From NCBI GenBank assembly GCA_904066235.2, contig CAJFCV020000001.1:9672001-9736000 (forward strand): 64,000 nucleotides of DNA. The letters run 5' to 3'. The position numbers were made by a program, and so were the translations under genes. Under the pieces are notes generated by a model. It saw only the letters and a list, made by a program, of their open reading frames with translations. It made no database searches and was not told the origin of the DNA. This stretch comes from Bursaphelenchus xylophilus. Lineage: Eukaryota > Nematoda > Chromadorea > Rhabditida > Aphelenchoididae. Below are positions 1 through 8,700 of this stretch, in pieces (the stretch's first letter is position 1; the number at the start of each line of letters is the position of its first letter).

Positions 1-247
1 ACGATAACAGCTAGCAGCACCCAGATTACGATCACCAAATTGTTATTCTTCGAAACCAGCGTATCCAATCCTTCAAAATTTTTCGGCAAACATGTTATCG
101 CCAAATTCGGTCTTTGGGCAAAAGACATACAGTCTTCATCTTCTTCACAAGGACCCGAAATACCACAGGAGCCATTTAAATCCCCCTTGAACTTGATCTG
201 AAAACAGAATAAAAATGTCGAAAACAGCATACCATACGGGTACTCAT
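1..247 (-). CDS. Small cysteine-rich single-pass membrane protein of the Polinton (partial, C-terminus off the left edge)
   Basis: Two exons are predicted: 233..247 (MSTRM) and 197 down to 1, joined across a 35-nt intron with GTATG donor and TTTTCAG acceptor, in phase 0. The visible product has a short extracellular-type stretch with cysteines (NGSCGISGPC, EEDEDC, ITCLP), then a hydrophobic helix starting near residue 57 (NNNLVIVIWVLLAVI) that runs off the window. A strong acceptor (TTATTTTTCAG near 287) lies about 40 nt before the ATG and could be a trans-splice site. The layout resembles the other small membrane gene of this element at 2467..2864. Function is unknown. A role in the virion envelope or membrane is only inferred from context. 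Confidence 0.55.
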
Positions 248-468
248 GAAGCGCTCAGTATCCGGTGTCGACCAGAGTATGTTTCACTGAAAAATAATAC
301 AATTATAAGATAACCGAATGAATCGCGACAACAAAAAAAAAAAAAACATTTTTTATTTCTCGACATTTTTTTCTTTGTATTTTTTTTTTTTGCGGTAAAA
401 AGACACAATGCCATAAAAAAGTTTTGTTGCCAATTCCGAGGGATTTTCAAACTAACATTTTCTATTTT

Positions 469-1785
469 TTATACGCTGTAGGACATTTGAACGTTTCGGT
501 TATTATCGACAAGCATTGTGGCGTCATATTCGATCATAGCAATCAGGCTAAGACCTGATTCCCCGACGGGAGTGTTAAAAGCAAGTCTTAACGAAACAGG
601 TCCGTTTCTGATCAAGTCCATGCAGTTGTCATCTTCTAAGGTTGTTGTCATATTCAAGACAAAGATCGTAAAACCCTTTTTGTACATTTCCCTATCGATA
701 GTGCATGAATAATCGGTAAATGCGAAACCCAAAGCCTCATTAAAATCATGATAGGCCCTAATAAAATTATCTTTTGTAAAATCCATTTCATAAGGGATGC
801 AAGGGAATTGTTGACCATTAGCAGAGAGAGTAACGGATCTTAGGTCACTGTGTACAAAATTAAAGGGAGACTTTTTCGAAGAGTCTTGGACATCAGGGTG
901 ATTTGTTAAACCAAAAACAACCCTCCGAGGGACCTGGTCTGTACTTAAGGTTGTAACATATTCTTGTCTGCCTTGAGAAATGAAAAAGGATTTCAAATCC
1001 GTTTTCCTGATTGGATAGATTGCGGGATTTTTAATTAAAGTATTGGCAAATCCCATTCCCACACCATCGTTTAAATCCACAGTTTTCACATATAATTTAC
1101 AGGAGGTTATGGTAAGACGGAACTGCGTTGCTTGATTTGTCACATTACTCTCAATACAAAACAAATTCTTTGCAGGCGTAATCTCCAACACAAGATCCGT
1201 GTGATTAAGCATTAATTTTGGAACATTTGCGAGCTCGCAGAAAAGCCTTGTTACAAAGTGCGCTTCCTGTCCTCCCACAAACATTGCGCGGCGCTTTTGG
1301 AACCCCGAGTCCGTTTCATCGTTAAATTTTACACTATCATACCATCCCAGAGAGGAGAGATAAGTTTGACTGGCAGTTGAGGGGAAATTAAGCAAAAGGT
1401 CAAAGTAGGTTCTCCAGCTTTGTAAAGAATTTGAATGGTAAACCTCCTGGCCGTTTATTAGTAGTCTCATATTTTGAATAAAGGTTGCCCCAATGCCTTG
1501 GATAGGAGCGACCTTATCATTGGCTTCAATATTTATCCAAGTTTGACCATTATCTGATGATTTTTGCATTTTCATCGATGTCATAAGAAAAGTTTTTGTC
1601 AAATCAACAAAAGAGCTTCCAGGCATTACTTTAAATTGGTAAGGAGTTTCAGAAATTGGGTTTAGGGTTAAATATTCACTAAATTGGGAATGAGACGCTG
1701 ATATATTTGTTTCGGGGACATTGAAAACATCGAGAGATGACGAAACACTCTCTTCACTTCGAGCATCAATCTTCTTAAACGACAT
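469..1785 (-). CDS. MCP: Polinton major capsid protein (double jelly-roll)
   Basis: The 438-residue intronless gene matches the Polinton/adintovirus major capsid family, often listed in databases under the C. elegans name F54H12.2. Visible family hallmarks in the N-terminal jelly roll are the block DLTKTFLMTSMKM, the segment with NMRLLINGQEVYHSNSL, and the motif WRTYFDLLLNFP...YLSSLGWYDS. Normal length suggests an intact protein. The ATG at 1785 is preceded by a TATATAAA box 38-40 nt upstream. The protein ends in a GTA TAA codon pair followed by A residues, so the stop again lies in a TATA-like string. It should assemble the capsid together with the minor capsid protein at 11877..13370. Confidence 0.88.
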   Translation of the reverse strand: MSFKKIDARSEESVSSSLDVFNVPETNISASHSQFSEYLTLNPISETPYQFKVMPGSSFVDLTKTFLMTSMKMQKSSDNGQTWINIEANDKVAPIQGIGATFIQNMRLLINGQEVYHSNSLQSWRTYFDLLLNFPSTASQTYLSSLGWYDSVKFNDETDSGFQKRRAMFVGGQEAHFVTRLFCELANVPKLMLNHTDLVLEITPAKNLFCIESNVTNQATQFRLTITSCKLYVKTVDLNDGVGMGFANTLIKNPAIYPIRKTDLKSFFISQGRQEYVTTLSTDQVPRRVVFGLTNHPDVQDSSKKSPFNFVHSDLRSVTLSANGQQFPCIPYEMDFTKDNFIRAYHDFNEALGFAFTDYSCTIDREMYKKGFTIFVLNMTTTLEDDNCMDLIRNGPVSLRLAFNTPVGESGLSLIAMIEYDATMLVDNNRNVQMSYSV

Positions 1786-1817
1786 GTTAATAATGAAGCA
1801 GTAAGGCCTAATGTTCC

Positions 1818-1826
1818 TTTATATAC
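1818..1826 (-). promoter_or_regulatory. TATA box of the major capsid gene
   Basis: The minus strand reads GTATATAAA, 38-40 nt before the ATG at 1785. The same sequence with the same spacing precedes the 111-residue gene at 13743. It belongs to the shared promoter class of this element. Confidence 0.6.
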
Positions 1827-1829
1827 TGT

Positions 1830-2291
1830 TTAGTACATGCCAAACACATCGGTCCTTTTCTTCTTTATCATTCCTTTGCGCCCTGATGCCTTTCGTTTCC
1901 TTCCCTCCCCTTTATGCAAATATTTATTTGAAGCCTTGCGCAACAAATTCCGAGCTCCTTGTGAGGTGTTGCGAACCATTATGGTCTTCAAATCTTCACT
2001 CTGTGGTTGAGCCATATCTCCGAGAATACGACTCCCCGTTTCCAAGGCTTCTTTTCCCAAACTCTGCCCCGCAGCTTTCAAGACAGGAGCAAAATAACGC
2101 CACACATTACCAAGAACTGATCCTAAGCCATGCCCTCTGTGTATTCTTCCCATCCCGCGATGAAACATTTTTCCCGCATAAAAGGGAGATGAAGAAAATC
2201 CAGAACCATATTGAAAACTTCTACCGTATTGAGTCTTGCCCTGAGGCGAAAAGTCGACTATTTTCGAAGAGTCAAAGGGTACAAGAACCAT
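1830..2291 (-). CDS. Small basic virion protein (adenovirus pX/pVI-like minor protein of Polintons)
   Basis: This 153-residue intronless gene directly follows the capsid promoter region. The middle has a Gly-rich stretch (HRGHGLGSVLGNVW) followed by an amphipathic or hydrophobic segment (RYFAPVLKAAGQSLGKEAL). The C-terminus is very basic (GEGRKRKASGRKGMIKKKR). This order of Gly-rich, membrane-active-like helix and basic tail is common in Polinton and adintovirus proteins that have been compared to adenovirus pX or pVI. The ATG at 2291 lies 38 nt after a GTATAAATAC box. Likely roles are DNA condensation or membrane disruption inside the capsid, but this is inference from composition and position. 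Confidence 0.6.
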   Translation of the reverse strand: MVLVPFDSSKIVDFSPQGKTQYGRSFQYGSGFSSSPFYAGKMFHRGMGRIHRGHGLGSVLGNVWRYFAPVLKAAGQSLGKEALETGSRILGDMAQPQSEDLKTIMVRNTSQGARNLLRKASNKYLHKGEGRKRKASGRKGMIKKKRTDVFGMY

Positions 2292-2320
2292 ATCTAGTGT
2301 CCAAATAAGTCAAAACATAC

Positions 2321-2330
2321 GTATTTATAC
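2321..2330 (-). promoter_or_regulatory. TATA box of the small virion-protein gene
   Basis: The minus strand reads GTATAAATAC, with its first T 38 nt before the ATG at 2291. It is one of the shared TATA elements of this transposon. Confidence 0.6.
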
Positions 2331-2466
2331 TTTTATCTGCTTGCACCTCAACTGTAAGATCTATGACAAAACCAGAATCAAAAGTCTAGTGATTACAAAA
2401 ATTTTTTATTGATGATTAACATTTTGTTTTGGACACAACAATATTTTTTTAAAAACCCACAATGTT

Positions 2467-2864
2467 TTATTCGTTGATATCGATCTCCTCAATGACCTTG
2501 CTACGACATTGACAACATTTGTTCACACGGACCCCAATTAATCCTGAGCAAATGAGGATTAGAAGCTAAAATCGGTATAAAATGATATATTGAATTTGAT
2601 CTTACAGTGAAGAAGAAAGCAACTATTCCAAGGATTAAGCTAGCCAAGGGCCAGAATTTGATGGAGAAGTTCAAGAAACAATTTTCATCGAGCGTCTTTC
2701 CAACATTATAATTAGAATCCAAGCATATAAGGGGTTCCAGATACCTTAAAAAGGACATTTTAAAAAATCATTAATGCAAAAAATTACCCAAAAGGACGAT
2801 AACAGTCAAAGTTGTTGGGACACGTACAATTGGTCCTCAAGAAATCTTGAATTCTCAGAGACAT
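2467..2864 (-). CDS. Cysteine-rich single-pass membrane protein of the Polinton, three exons
   Basis: Exons 2788..2864, 2606..2744 and 2467..2565 join in frame across introns of 43 and 40 nt with canonical GTAA donors and TTTTAAG/TTTTAG acceptors, giving 104 residues. The N-terminal part has several cysteines (NCTCPNNFDC, ICLDS, ENCFLN). A long hydrophobic segment follows (WPLASLILGIVAFFF and LLILICSGLIGV, about residues 58-83). The tail is short and Cys-rich (KCCQCRSK) and acidic at the end. The second intron lies inside the membrane segment. The gene is divergent from the ATPase, with 74 nt between the ATGs. It resembles the truncated membrane gene at the left edge in layout. It could be an envelope or inner-membrane component. 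No database family is recognised. Confidence 0.65.
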
Positions 2865-2898
2865 TTTGAAGAAACGAGCGTTAGACGGAGCAGAAAAA

Positions 2899-2907
2899 GT
2901 ATTTAAG
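2899..2907 (+). promoter_or_regulatory. TATA-like element between the divergent membrane gene and ATPase gene
   Basis: The sequence GTATTTAAG places its first T 39 nt before the ATPase ATG at 2939. On the minus strand it reads CTTAAATAC, about 42 nt before the ATG at 2864. It is a weaker version of the TATA box shared by the element. Confidence 0.4.
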
Positions 2908-2938
2908 ACAGAAAAATTTTTGTATTTCGGGCTAAACA

Positions 2939-3568
2939 ATGGCTTTCTCTGCTACGGAGTTGAAACTTCACCTACCATCTGGTCTTTTATTAGGAGGTTC
3001 TTCAGGCAGCGGAAAGACGTCCTTAATGCTCCAAATTATAGAAAATGCGCGTAAAATTTTTGATCCCCCGCCAAAGGATGTGGTTTATTGTTATGGAGAG
3101 TTTGGAGAACATGTTACACATCTAGCAAAACAGGGAATTAAAGTTGTTTCAGGACTCCCGGATGATGAGCTAATAAAAAATTCAAAAAAACCTTTGCTCC
3201 TTGTGTTGGACGACCTGATTACATCGATAGACCCTCAGTACCTCACAGAGCTTTACACAAAGAAGGCGCATCATCAAAACTTGGGTGTGATTACATTGAG
3301 TCAATCAATTTTCGAACCAAAACTCCGTGTTCCACGCATAAATTCCCAATATATCATTTTAATGAGAGCTCCGAACGCTGAACTTCAAGTACGAACACTA
3401 GGCTCACAAATTTTCCCCGGTAAAAAGGGATTTATGGAAGCATATCGTGATGCAACAAAGGAACAATTCGGCTATCTTTTAATCGATCTACATCCAAAGA
3501 CACCTGTTGATTTGAGACTACGTACAAACATTTTTTCGACAGACTCCATGGTGGTGTACAAAGTATAA
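2939..3568 (+). CDS. ATP: Packaging ATPase (A32/FtsK-HerA-like)
   Basis: The 209-residue protein has a clear Walker A loop (GGSSGSGKTS, residues 19-28) and Walker B (PLLLVLDDL, about 85-93). A sensor-like stretch (NLGVITLSQSIF) follows at about 115-126. Length and motif order fit the genome-packaging ATPases of Polintons, virophages and NCLDV A32 proteins. It should drive DNA into the procapsid. The gene is intronless. Its last codons are GTA TAA, and this TAA is part of the TATA box of the next gene (ATG at 3600). Confidence 0.88.
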   Translation: MAFSATELKLHLPSGLLLGGSSGSGKTSLMLQIIENARKIFDPPPKDVVYCYGEFGEHVTHLAKQGIKVVSGLPDDELIKNSKKPLLLVLDDLITSIDPQYLTELYTKKAHHQNLGVITLSQSIFEPKLRVPRINSQYIILMRAPNAELQVRTLGSQIFPGKKGFMEAYRDATKEQFGYLLIDLHPKTPVDLRLRTNIFSTDSMVVYKV

Positions 3569-3572
3569 ATAG
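3561..3572 (+). promoter_or_regulatory. TATA box overlapping the ATPase stop codon
   Basis: The sequence AAGTATAAATAG has its TATA start at 3564, exactly 36 nt before the ATG at 3600. The ATPase stop codon TAA (3566..3568) lies inside the box. Confidence 0.65.
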
Positions 3573-3599
3573 CAAAGAGAACAACCAAAAATCTAGTTT

Positions 3600-3926
3600 A
3601 TGAAGCTTATTCAAAAGCATGTCTTGTTTCTAAAAAAATTGGCGTCGTTCAAGAGTCCTGAAAGTCGAAAATTGTTTTTAAGTTCTTGCTCTCCAGAACA
3701 AGTCCAAGCAATTGTGGAGATCTGTTATAATCTTGTTCAAGGGAACATCCATTTAACTCCCCACCAAAGGAAAAAGTTGTTGCCATACGCTACCTTTATT
3801 CGCGAATTGAGTCGAAAAAGGTCTACCGCCTCGGGGCTTAAACATCTTCAGAAAGGAGCCGGTCTTCCATTTGCTGCCTTAATTATTCCTGCACTACTTG
3901 AAGCGTCGAGATTATTCCTAAAATGA
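3600..3926 (+). CDS. Small conserved-type Polinton protein with basic centre and hydrophobic C-terminus
   Basis: The protein has 108 residues: a helical N-terminal part (KLFLSSCSPEQVQAIVEICY), a basic centre (LTPHQRKKLLPYATFIRELS) and a Gly/Ala-rich hydrophobic end (QKGAGLPFAALIIPALLEAS). Short proteins of this type, with an 'LQKGAG' patch followed by a hydrophobic tail, are usual next to the ATPase and protease in Polintons and adintoviruses. They are thought to be minor virion components, but the function is not established. The TATA box lies 36 nt upstream. Its stop overlaps the next start in ATGA (3923..3926), which suggests that translation of the next gene is coupled. Confidence 0.65.
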   Translation: MKLIQKHVLFLKKLASFKSPESRKLFLSSCSPEQVQAIVEICYNLVQGNIHLTPHQRKKLLPYATFIRELSRKRSTASGLKHLQKGAGLPFAALIIPALLEASRLFLK

Positions 3927-4855
3927 AAAAATTTTTCCTAGTGCCAGAGGATTTTTACAACAATATTCTAAACACAACAACCTCTGAAGATTTTTCTCAA
4001 TCAAATGTCAACAAGACCTTGCATCAAAAAGGCAATGTGGGCACAAAGTATTTGAAATATAACCAACAAATGCCTGATTATCTTCGCAGAAAAAGAGAGA
4101 TGGATAATAAACCTGTTAAGGTTACTTTTGAAGATGGATCGACAGGGGCCAAAACGGGAAAATCAATCTCAAAAGTAGATGATGATGGAGCATACGAGGA
4201 ACTGTTTGCCAAAATTTATAAGGAAGTTCAGAGAACTGCTGGGAAAACTCCGAGGGTTAAAATAAAACGTCGATTTGTCCCAAAACATTCTGAGAACCGG
4301 GAAGAAGAACATGAGCCCAATTCAGAACAAATCCCCGACCTCGAATCAGAACAATCCCCTGACCCCGAAAACGAAGAAGGCCATGAATTTTTTACACCTG
4401 TCAGCCGTAGAACCCCAAAAAATACGACTCCAAAAAGTGAACGCCAACCCTTTACGGGTTGGAAAGCCCTTCCTCCAATCACTCCTTCCAAAGCCTTAGA
4501 AATTGCAAATTCTTTAAAAGGGAAACTCCGACGGGCCCCAGATACGTTTGGGATATCAGAAAAGGGATTCTTAAAAGATAAAAAAGGAAAAGCAACGACT
4601 TTTAATGCTGAAGCTCTTCTCAAACAGTGGGCCAAGAATCCTGTTGTTGGTGCTGACACCGTTCCCATCGATTTTCTAAATAAAATGTACAAGAATGAAG
4701 GTACAAAGGATATGATTCATCAACTTATGAGCGGACGGACAAAGAGGGAGAGAAAGCAAGTAGCCCGAGGAGTTTTATTGAAAAGAAGACACTACAGATT
4801 CAAGGTTCTTTCGTGGAAGTATAAAAGCACACCGAAAGTTTTGAAAAGGCATTAA
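3923..4855 (+). CDS. Basic Polinton structural-type protein of unknown function
   Basis: The 310-residue protein starts at the ATG inside the ATGA overlap with the preceding gene. It has no TATA box at the usual distance, so it is probably read from the same mRNA by reinitiation. The middle (about residues 120-160) is acidic and proline-rich, with repeated short motifs such as EQIPDLE and EQSPDPE, and is probably disordered. The C-terminal third is folded-looking (DTFGISEKGFLKDKKGK, VPIDFLNKMYKNEGTKDM) and ends in a very basic tail (RTKRERKQVARGVLLKRR). Proteins of this layout occur next to the protease in other Polintons. Binding to viral DNA or cleavage by the element's protease are plausible, but I see no decisive motif. 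Confidence 0.65.
   Translation: MKKFFLVPEDFYNNILNTTTSEDFSQSNVNKTLHQKGNVGTKYLKYNQQMPDYLRRKREMDNKPVKVTFEDGSTGAKTGKSISKVDDDGAYEELFAKIYKEVQRTAGKTPRVKIKRRFVPKHSENREEEHEPNSEQIPDLESEQSPDPENEEGHEFFTPVSRRTPKNTTPKSERQPFTGWKALPPITPSKALEIANSLKGKLRRAPDTFGISEKGFLKDKKGKATTFNAEALLKQWAKNPVVGADTVPIDFLNKMYKNEGTKDMIHQLMSGRTKRERKQVARGVLLKRRHYRFKVLSWKYKSTPKVLKRH
4817..4828 (+). promoter_or_regulatory. TATA box of the protease gene
   Basis: The sequence AAGTATAAAAGC starts its TATA at 4820, exactly 36 nt before the ATG at 4856. It lies inside the coding end of the preceding gene. Confidence 0.65.
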
Positions 4856-5416
4856 ATGGATGTTTCAGTTCCTGAACTTCCCGACTCTTGCAATCGTTAC
4901 AACGAACTCATTTTTTGTGCTGTAAGCATAATTTACACTATTGTTTTGTTTGTATATTTTATTGTGCACGGACTTATAAATGGACGAAAACGAAATCCGA
5001 AGAATAATCAAGCTGACGCCCTCGCTAGCTTCGAGCTTCTTAGACGTGCTTTCGATAGACCAAGTCAGTCTTCCCCCAAGTACCCGTTTAGTGTCATATA
5101 CAATCTCGATAAGAGCTATGAGCCAGGTTCACATTGGGTCGCTTTGTACGGTGATTCTCAAAAAAGAGTGTTCTATTTCGACAGTTTTGGAGATCCGCCA
5201 CCACACGAAATTACAAGTAAATTTCCAAATACAAATTACTGGCAAAAGCCTGTCCAATCCTTGTTTTCATCAGCCTGCGGGCATTACTGTATTGCATATT
5301 TGATCCTCAAAAATAGAGGTTTTTCGGATACATCAATTTATGGTACACTCTCCCATATTAGTGAGAAACAACTGAGGAATGTGATTAGACGCCTCGAGGG
5401 AAAATGGGGAGTATAA
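4856..5416 (+). CDS. PRO: Adenovirus-type cysteine protease with an N-terminal membrane segment
   Basis: The 186-residue protein carries the adenain catalytic set in order: His93 (GSHWVALY), Asp109 (FYFDSFG), Gln134 (KPVQSLFSS) and Cys141 (SACGHYCIAYL). It should cut capsid precursor proteins during virion maturation. Unusually, residues 18-40 form a strongly hydrophobic helix followed by a basic stretch (GRKRNPKN). No in-frame ATG lies after this segment, so the membrane anchor is part of the protein unless translation starts elsewhere. The start directly follows the stop of the preceding gene. The last codons GTA TAA form part of the next TATA box. Confidence 0.85.
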   Translation: MDVSVPELPDSCNRYNELIFCAVSIIYTIVLFVYFIVHGLINGRKRNPKNNQADALASFELLRRAFDRPSQSSPKYPFSVIYNLDKSYEPGSHWVALYGDSQKRVFYFDSFGDPPPHEITSKFPNTNYWQKPVQSLFSSACGHYCIAYLILKNRGFSDTSIYGTLSHISEKQLRNVIRRLEGKWGV

Positions 5417-5420
5417 AAGT
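5411..5420 (+). promoter_or_regulatory. TATA box overlapping the protease stop codon
   Basis: The sequence GTATAAAAGT starts its TATA at 5412, exactly 36 nt before the ATG at 5448. The protease stop TAA (5414..5416) lies within it. Confidence 0.65.
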
Positions 5421-5447
5421 GATAGTTCTGGTTAGAAAAGACATTTA

Positions 5448-5718
5448 ATGTCTAAAAAAAAAACGTCATGTCTTCTTCTGAGGAGGGTGGTTCGTCTTTT
5501 ATTGGTATCCCCACTGATCTGGGTCAGAAAACGTAAGTATCTTTTAAAACTTTTTGTTTATTTCAAGTACTACCGTGTATCCGACGCCCTCGGGGCCATT
5601 CCTCTCAGTCCAAATAGTCCCAAACGAATCTTGGGCCATGTATGTATTTTACAATAATGGATCTTCACGTCATTTGATAACAATAATTTATTTACAAGAA
5701 GAAATGTATGATTTATAA
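5448..5718 (+). CDS. Small spliced Polinton protein, start disturbed by a ten-A run
   Basis: Exon 1 ends at 5532 (AAAAC|GTAAGT), the intron is 5533..5567 (35 nt) and exon 2 is 5568..5718. Read from the ATG at 5468 this gives 71 residues: a Ser/Glu-rich start (MSSSEEGGSS), a middle of Thr/Pro (TTTVYPTPSGPF) and a beta-rich end. The TATA spacing of 36 nt points instead to the ATG at 5448, which is in another frame. The two ATGs are separated by ten A residues. One extra A would put them in one frame, so an assembly error, a real frameshift or slippage is possible. The product is not recognised. Confidence 0.5.
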
Positions 5719-5748
5719 TATTATATAAAAAAAGTAATAAATAAATAA

Positions 5749-8700
5749 TCATTGTACATAACCGAATGGAAGAATAGTGACGTCGTCATTAGCAATATAT
5801 CCCTTATCACAAACACCTTGATAAACTTTTTGTTTATCATTTGTAGTGAAAACTCCAACGTTCTTAATGGCGCGAATCTCGTCGTAGACAGCTGTTAAAG
5901 ATTCTTGATATCCATCCAAAATAACTCGGTCAACCAGACCAGAAAAGGAGTCATAGTTAATGATCGAACATGTTTTTCCGTTTAAACTTATTCCGCGGAG
6001 TTTCAGATCATATTCCAACTCCCCAGTCACAACGTCCCTATATTTTAAGGCATATTGCTTGGCACCAAGTCCAAGAAACTCGAGGATATCCTTCCCTTTC
6101 TTCTCCAACTCCATATCTCCAAGGTAGTCTCCAGTCTTCAGAGGATACTCACCCGAAGCCTTATCAAAGGTGAAGATCAGACTATCTGAAAGATTGTTGT
6201 TGTTTTGCATGCACACCTACCTGTATCATAATACAGAATTTTTTCGCCTTTACTCTCCACCTGTTCAAAGAACGAGTAGAGATAGGTCCGGGCTTGGGCC
6301 GTGATCCATGTAGGGATCAACAGATTTGAAAACTCCAGCGGGGTTGTGAATTCTTCAGAGGTCTTGAAGCTAATGTATATTTTATCATCCTCCACCAAAT
6401 CAACACTTTTGATCACATTGGTGGAGTTGTTGAGTATCTTGTAGAACTCGGTGGCAGTGGAACATACCACAGTCTAAAAATCAGATTACAAAAAATGTGC
6501 TCATTCGTTACCTTGGGAAGATCCGTTCTCATACTCAATTTTCCCCATAAACTATTGAGATACAACTTGGAGATTGTTCGGAGAGCAGGATTTTTAGACC
6601 ATTTGCCCTCGTCAATTTCAAATCCATATCTTCGCTTAATTTCCTCCTTGAATTGTTGATTTTTTGCCTCGTCATCATAAGGTTTTCCCGAAGCCTCAAG
6701 CTTGGTTTTTAAAAACCTATATACATAGGGTTTGAATAGGGCGTCCGACATTTCATTAAATTTCAAAATTTCGAATATTTTCTTGACTTTGTATCCCTTC
6801 CTGAGGGCATTTTTAAGTTCAACTGATGTTGTAGTTGTCAAAAAGGACCTCTCTTCCTCTCCATGTTCGCATACCAAGTTTTTGTTGTAGCTGGCTCCTT
6901 GATTCTCCTGAGCACATGAATAACATAGAGGGTAGATTAACTTTTTGTTACAGGTAATCGGGAGGACAGGAAGCGCGAGATTCTGAGGAGGAAGAACAAC
7001 AACTTTATACAACCCATCATGCTCAATGTCTGCTTCAGATTCCCAATTCACATCATAATTTTGAATGTATAAGGGTGTAGGTATCCCTATGGGCATTGCA
7101 TAGGTCGCCATGATATAAGGGTAAAGACTCTGAATGTCGGTGTATCCTATTCCTTTCCTTTCATTAGCGTTAAATTTGAGACATTGCGTAGCAGTTCGTC
7201 CACCATGGAAGGCATCTCGGAGTCTGATAGAACCCGCCGAAAAGAATCTCTGCTCAAAATAAGCAGACATTTCGTCGTCCTCTTGTAACATTTTCCTAAT
7301 CTCACATTCCTTATAAACAAGGACTTCAAATCCCAAATCTTCGAGAGCTTTTACTCTTTTTTCTGTTTTTAGTAACCCTTCTTTTACAGATATTCCAGAG
7401 GGCAAACGGTCTCCGAGATCTTTACAACAATCTTTGCACCCGTGATAATAGCAACCATTTAGCTCCAATGCCAAAGGTTTCTCATTCTGCCTTTCCAAGA
7501 ACCCATCTATCGAGATTTTGTGGACCTTTCCGTCGATGACAATCTCAACTCTATAAAAATTTTTTATTATTTTTGTTTTTGTTCTAACCTTTTTTCCCCA
7601 TTATCCCTAAATTGGAGATCTTTCATGTCCTTTTTGTCTCTCAGCCATCTGAAGAAAAGTAATGCCACTTTTGATTGTTGTATAAAATCTCCAAACCCAA
7701 TAGTAGGAGTTCTGATGACGGTCCTTTCCTCCAGGTCTAACATTCGCCAGATTCTCAGACATGAAGAAGCAAGGGTTGGACAGTAGTATAATACATCGTC
7801 CGTAGGACAATGCTCTTGAATCATACTTCTAAACTTTACTAAGGCATGCAGCAGGATTCTGGTGTCTTGAATTCCATAATCGTACAACTGTTGTTTGAAG
7901 TTGAAAGGTTTATCCCGATTTTCTTCGTAAAAGTCAAGCAACTCTTGTCTTTTGTTCGCATTCAAACTGTCTGGACAATAATATTGAATATCCGGATGAT
8001 GAGGGAGGTCAGCTTGATAGTGAGCAGGAGTGTTAAAGAGATGGGGGAATGTCCCCTTGGAATCAACTTCAAGACCCAAAGCCTTTGGCATCGATCCGAG
8101 AGGCATTTGGAGGTAATTAAAAGAGTCTGTAAATTTGACCTCTGTGAAAGCTCCAGCAGTTCCAGCGACATTAATTGTGTAATATTTGGCCCCTGTCAAG
8201 ATCATATCGATCTTGGAGATGGCTGAAAAAAATATTTGAATTTGTTGCAATGACCTACTCTTGTCTTTGTTTATTTCTTTCATGAGCAAATGACAATCGA
8301 ATTTGCCTCCGAAATGTGCTATTGCGAGGACTGGTATCTTTTTTGCGCAACTTTTTAGATACTCCCATACGTCTTTGACAACATTTTCGGAGTCACCATG
8401 AGGAATACTAAACGTCTTTAGATGCTCTCCACATTTTTCACATGGAGTCTCTTCGTCTCTCCATTTACCGTTTGCCATACAAGTTGTACAGGCCTTGTGA
8501 ATTGATGCGAAATTTACAGAGTGTTGACTTCTGTTCGAGTTATCGTTCAAAGGAGTGGTGGTAGTTTCAAAGTCAAAGGCACACAAGTTGTAGTTGACAG
8601 GTTTTTTAGGCACAGGTATGGGGTTGACGTAACACTCACTCCCGACTTCGTGAAAGCCTCGGCATGACACGCAAAAACTTAATCCACATAAATGCCCATT

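Noticed and set aside
1..247. Left-edge gene as the end of a viral fusogen
   Set aside because: The predicted start at 247 shows that it is a small protein, with the membrane helix close to the N-terminus. Nothing upstream supports a long ectodomain.
1811..2308. 165-codon plus-strand open frame
   Set aside because: It lies opposite the small virion-protein gene (1830..2291), which has a promoter, composition and context. The plus-strand frame shows no motif.
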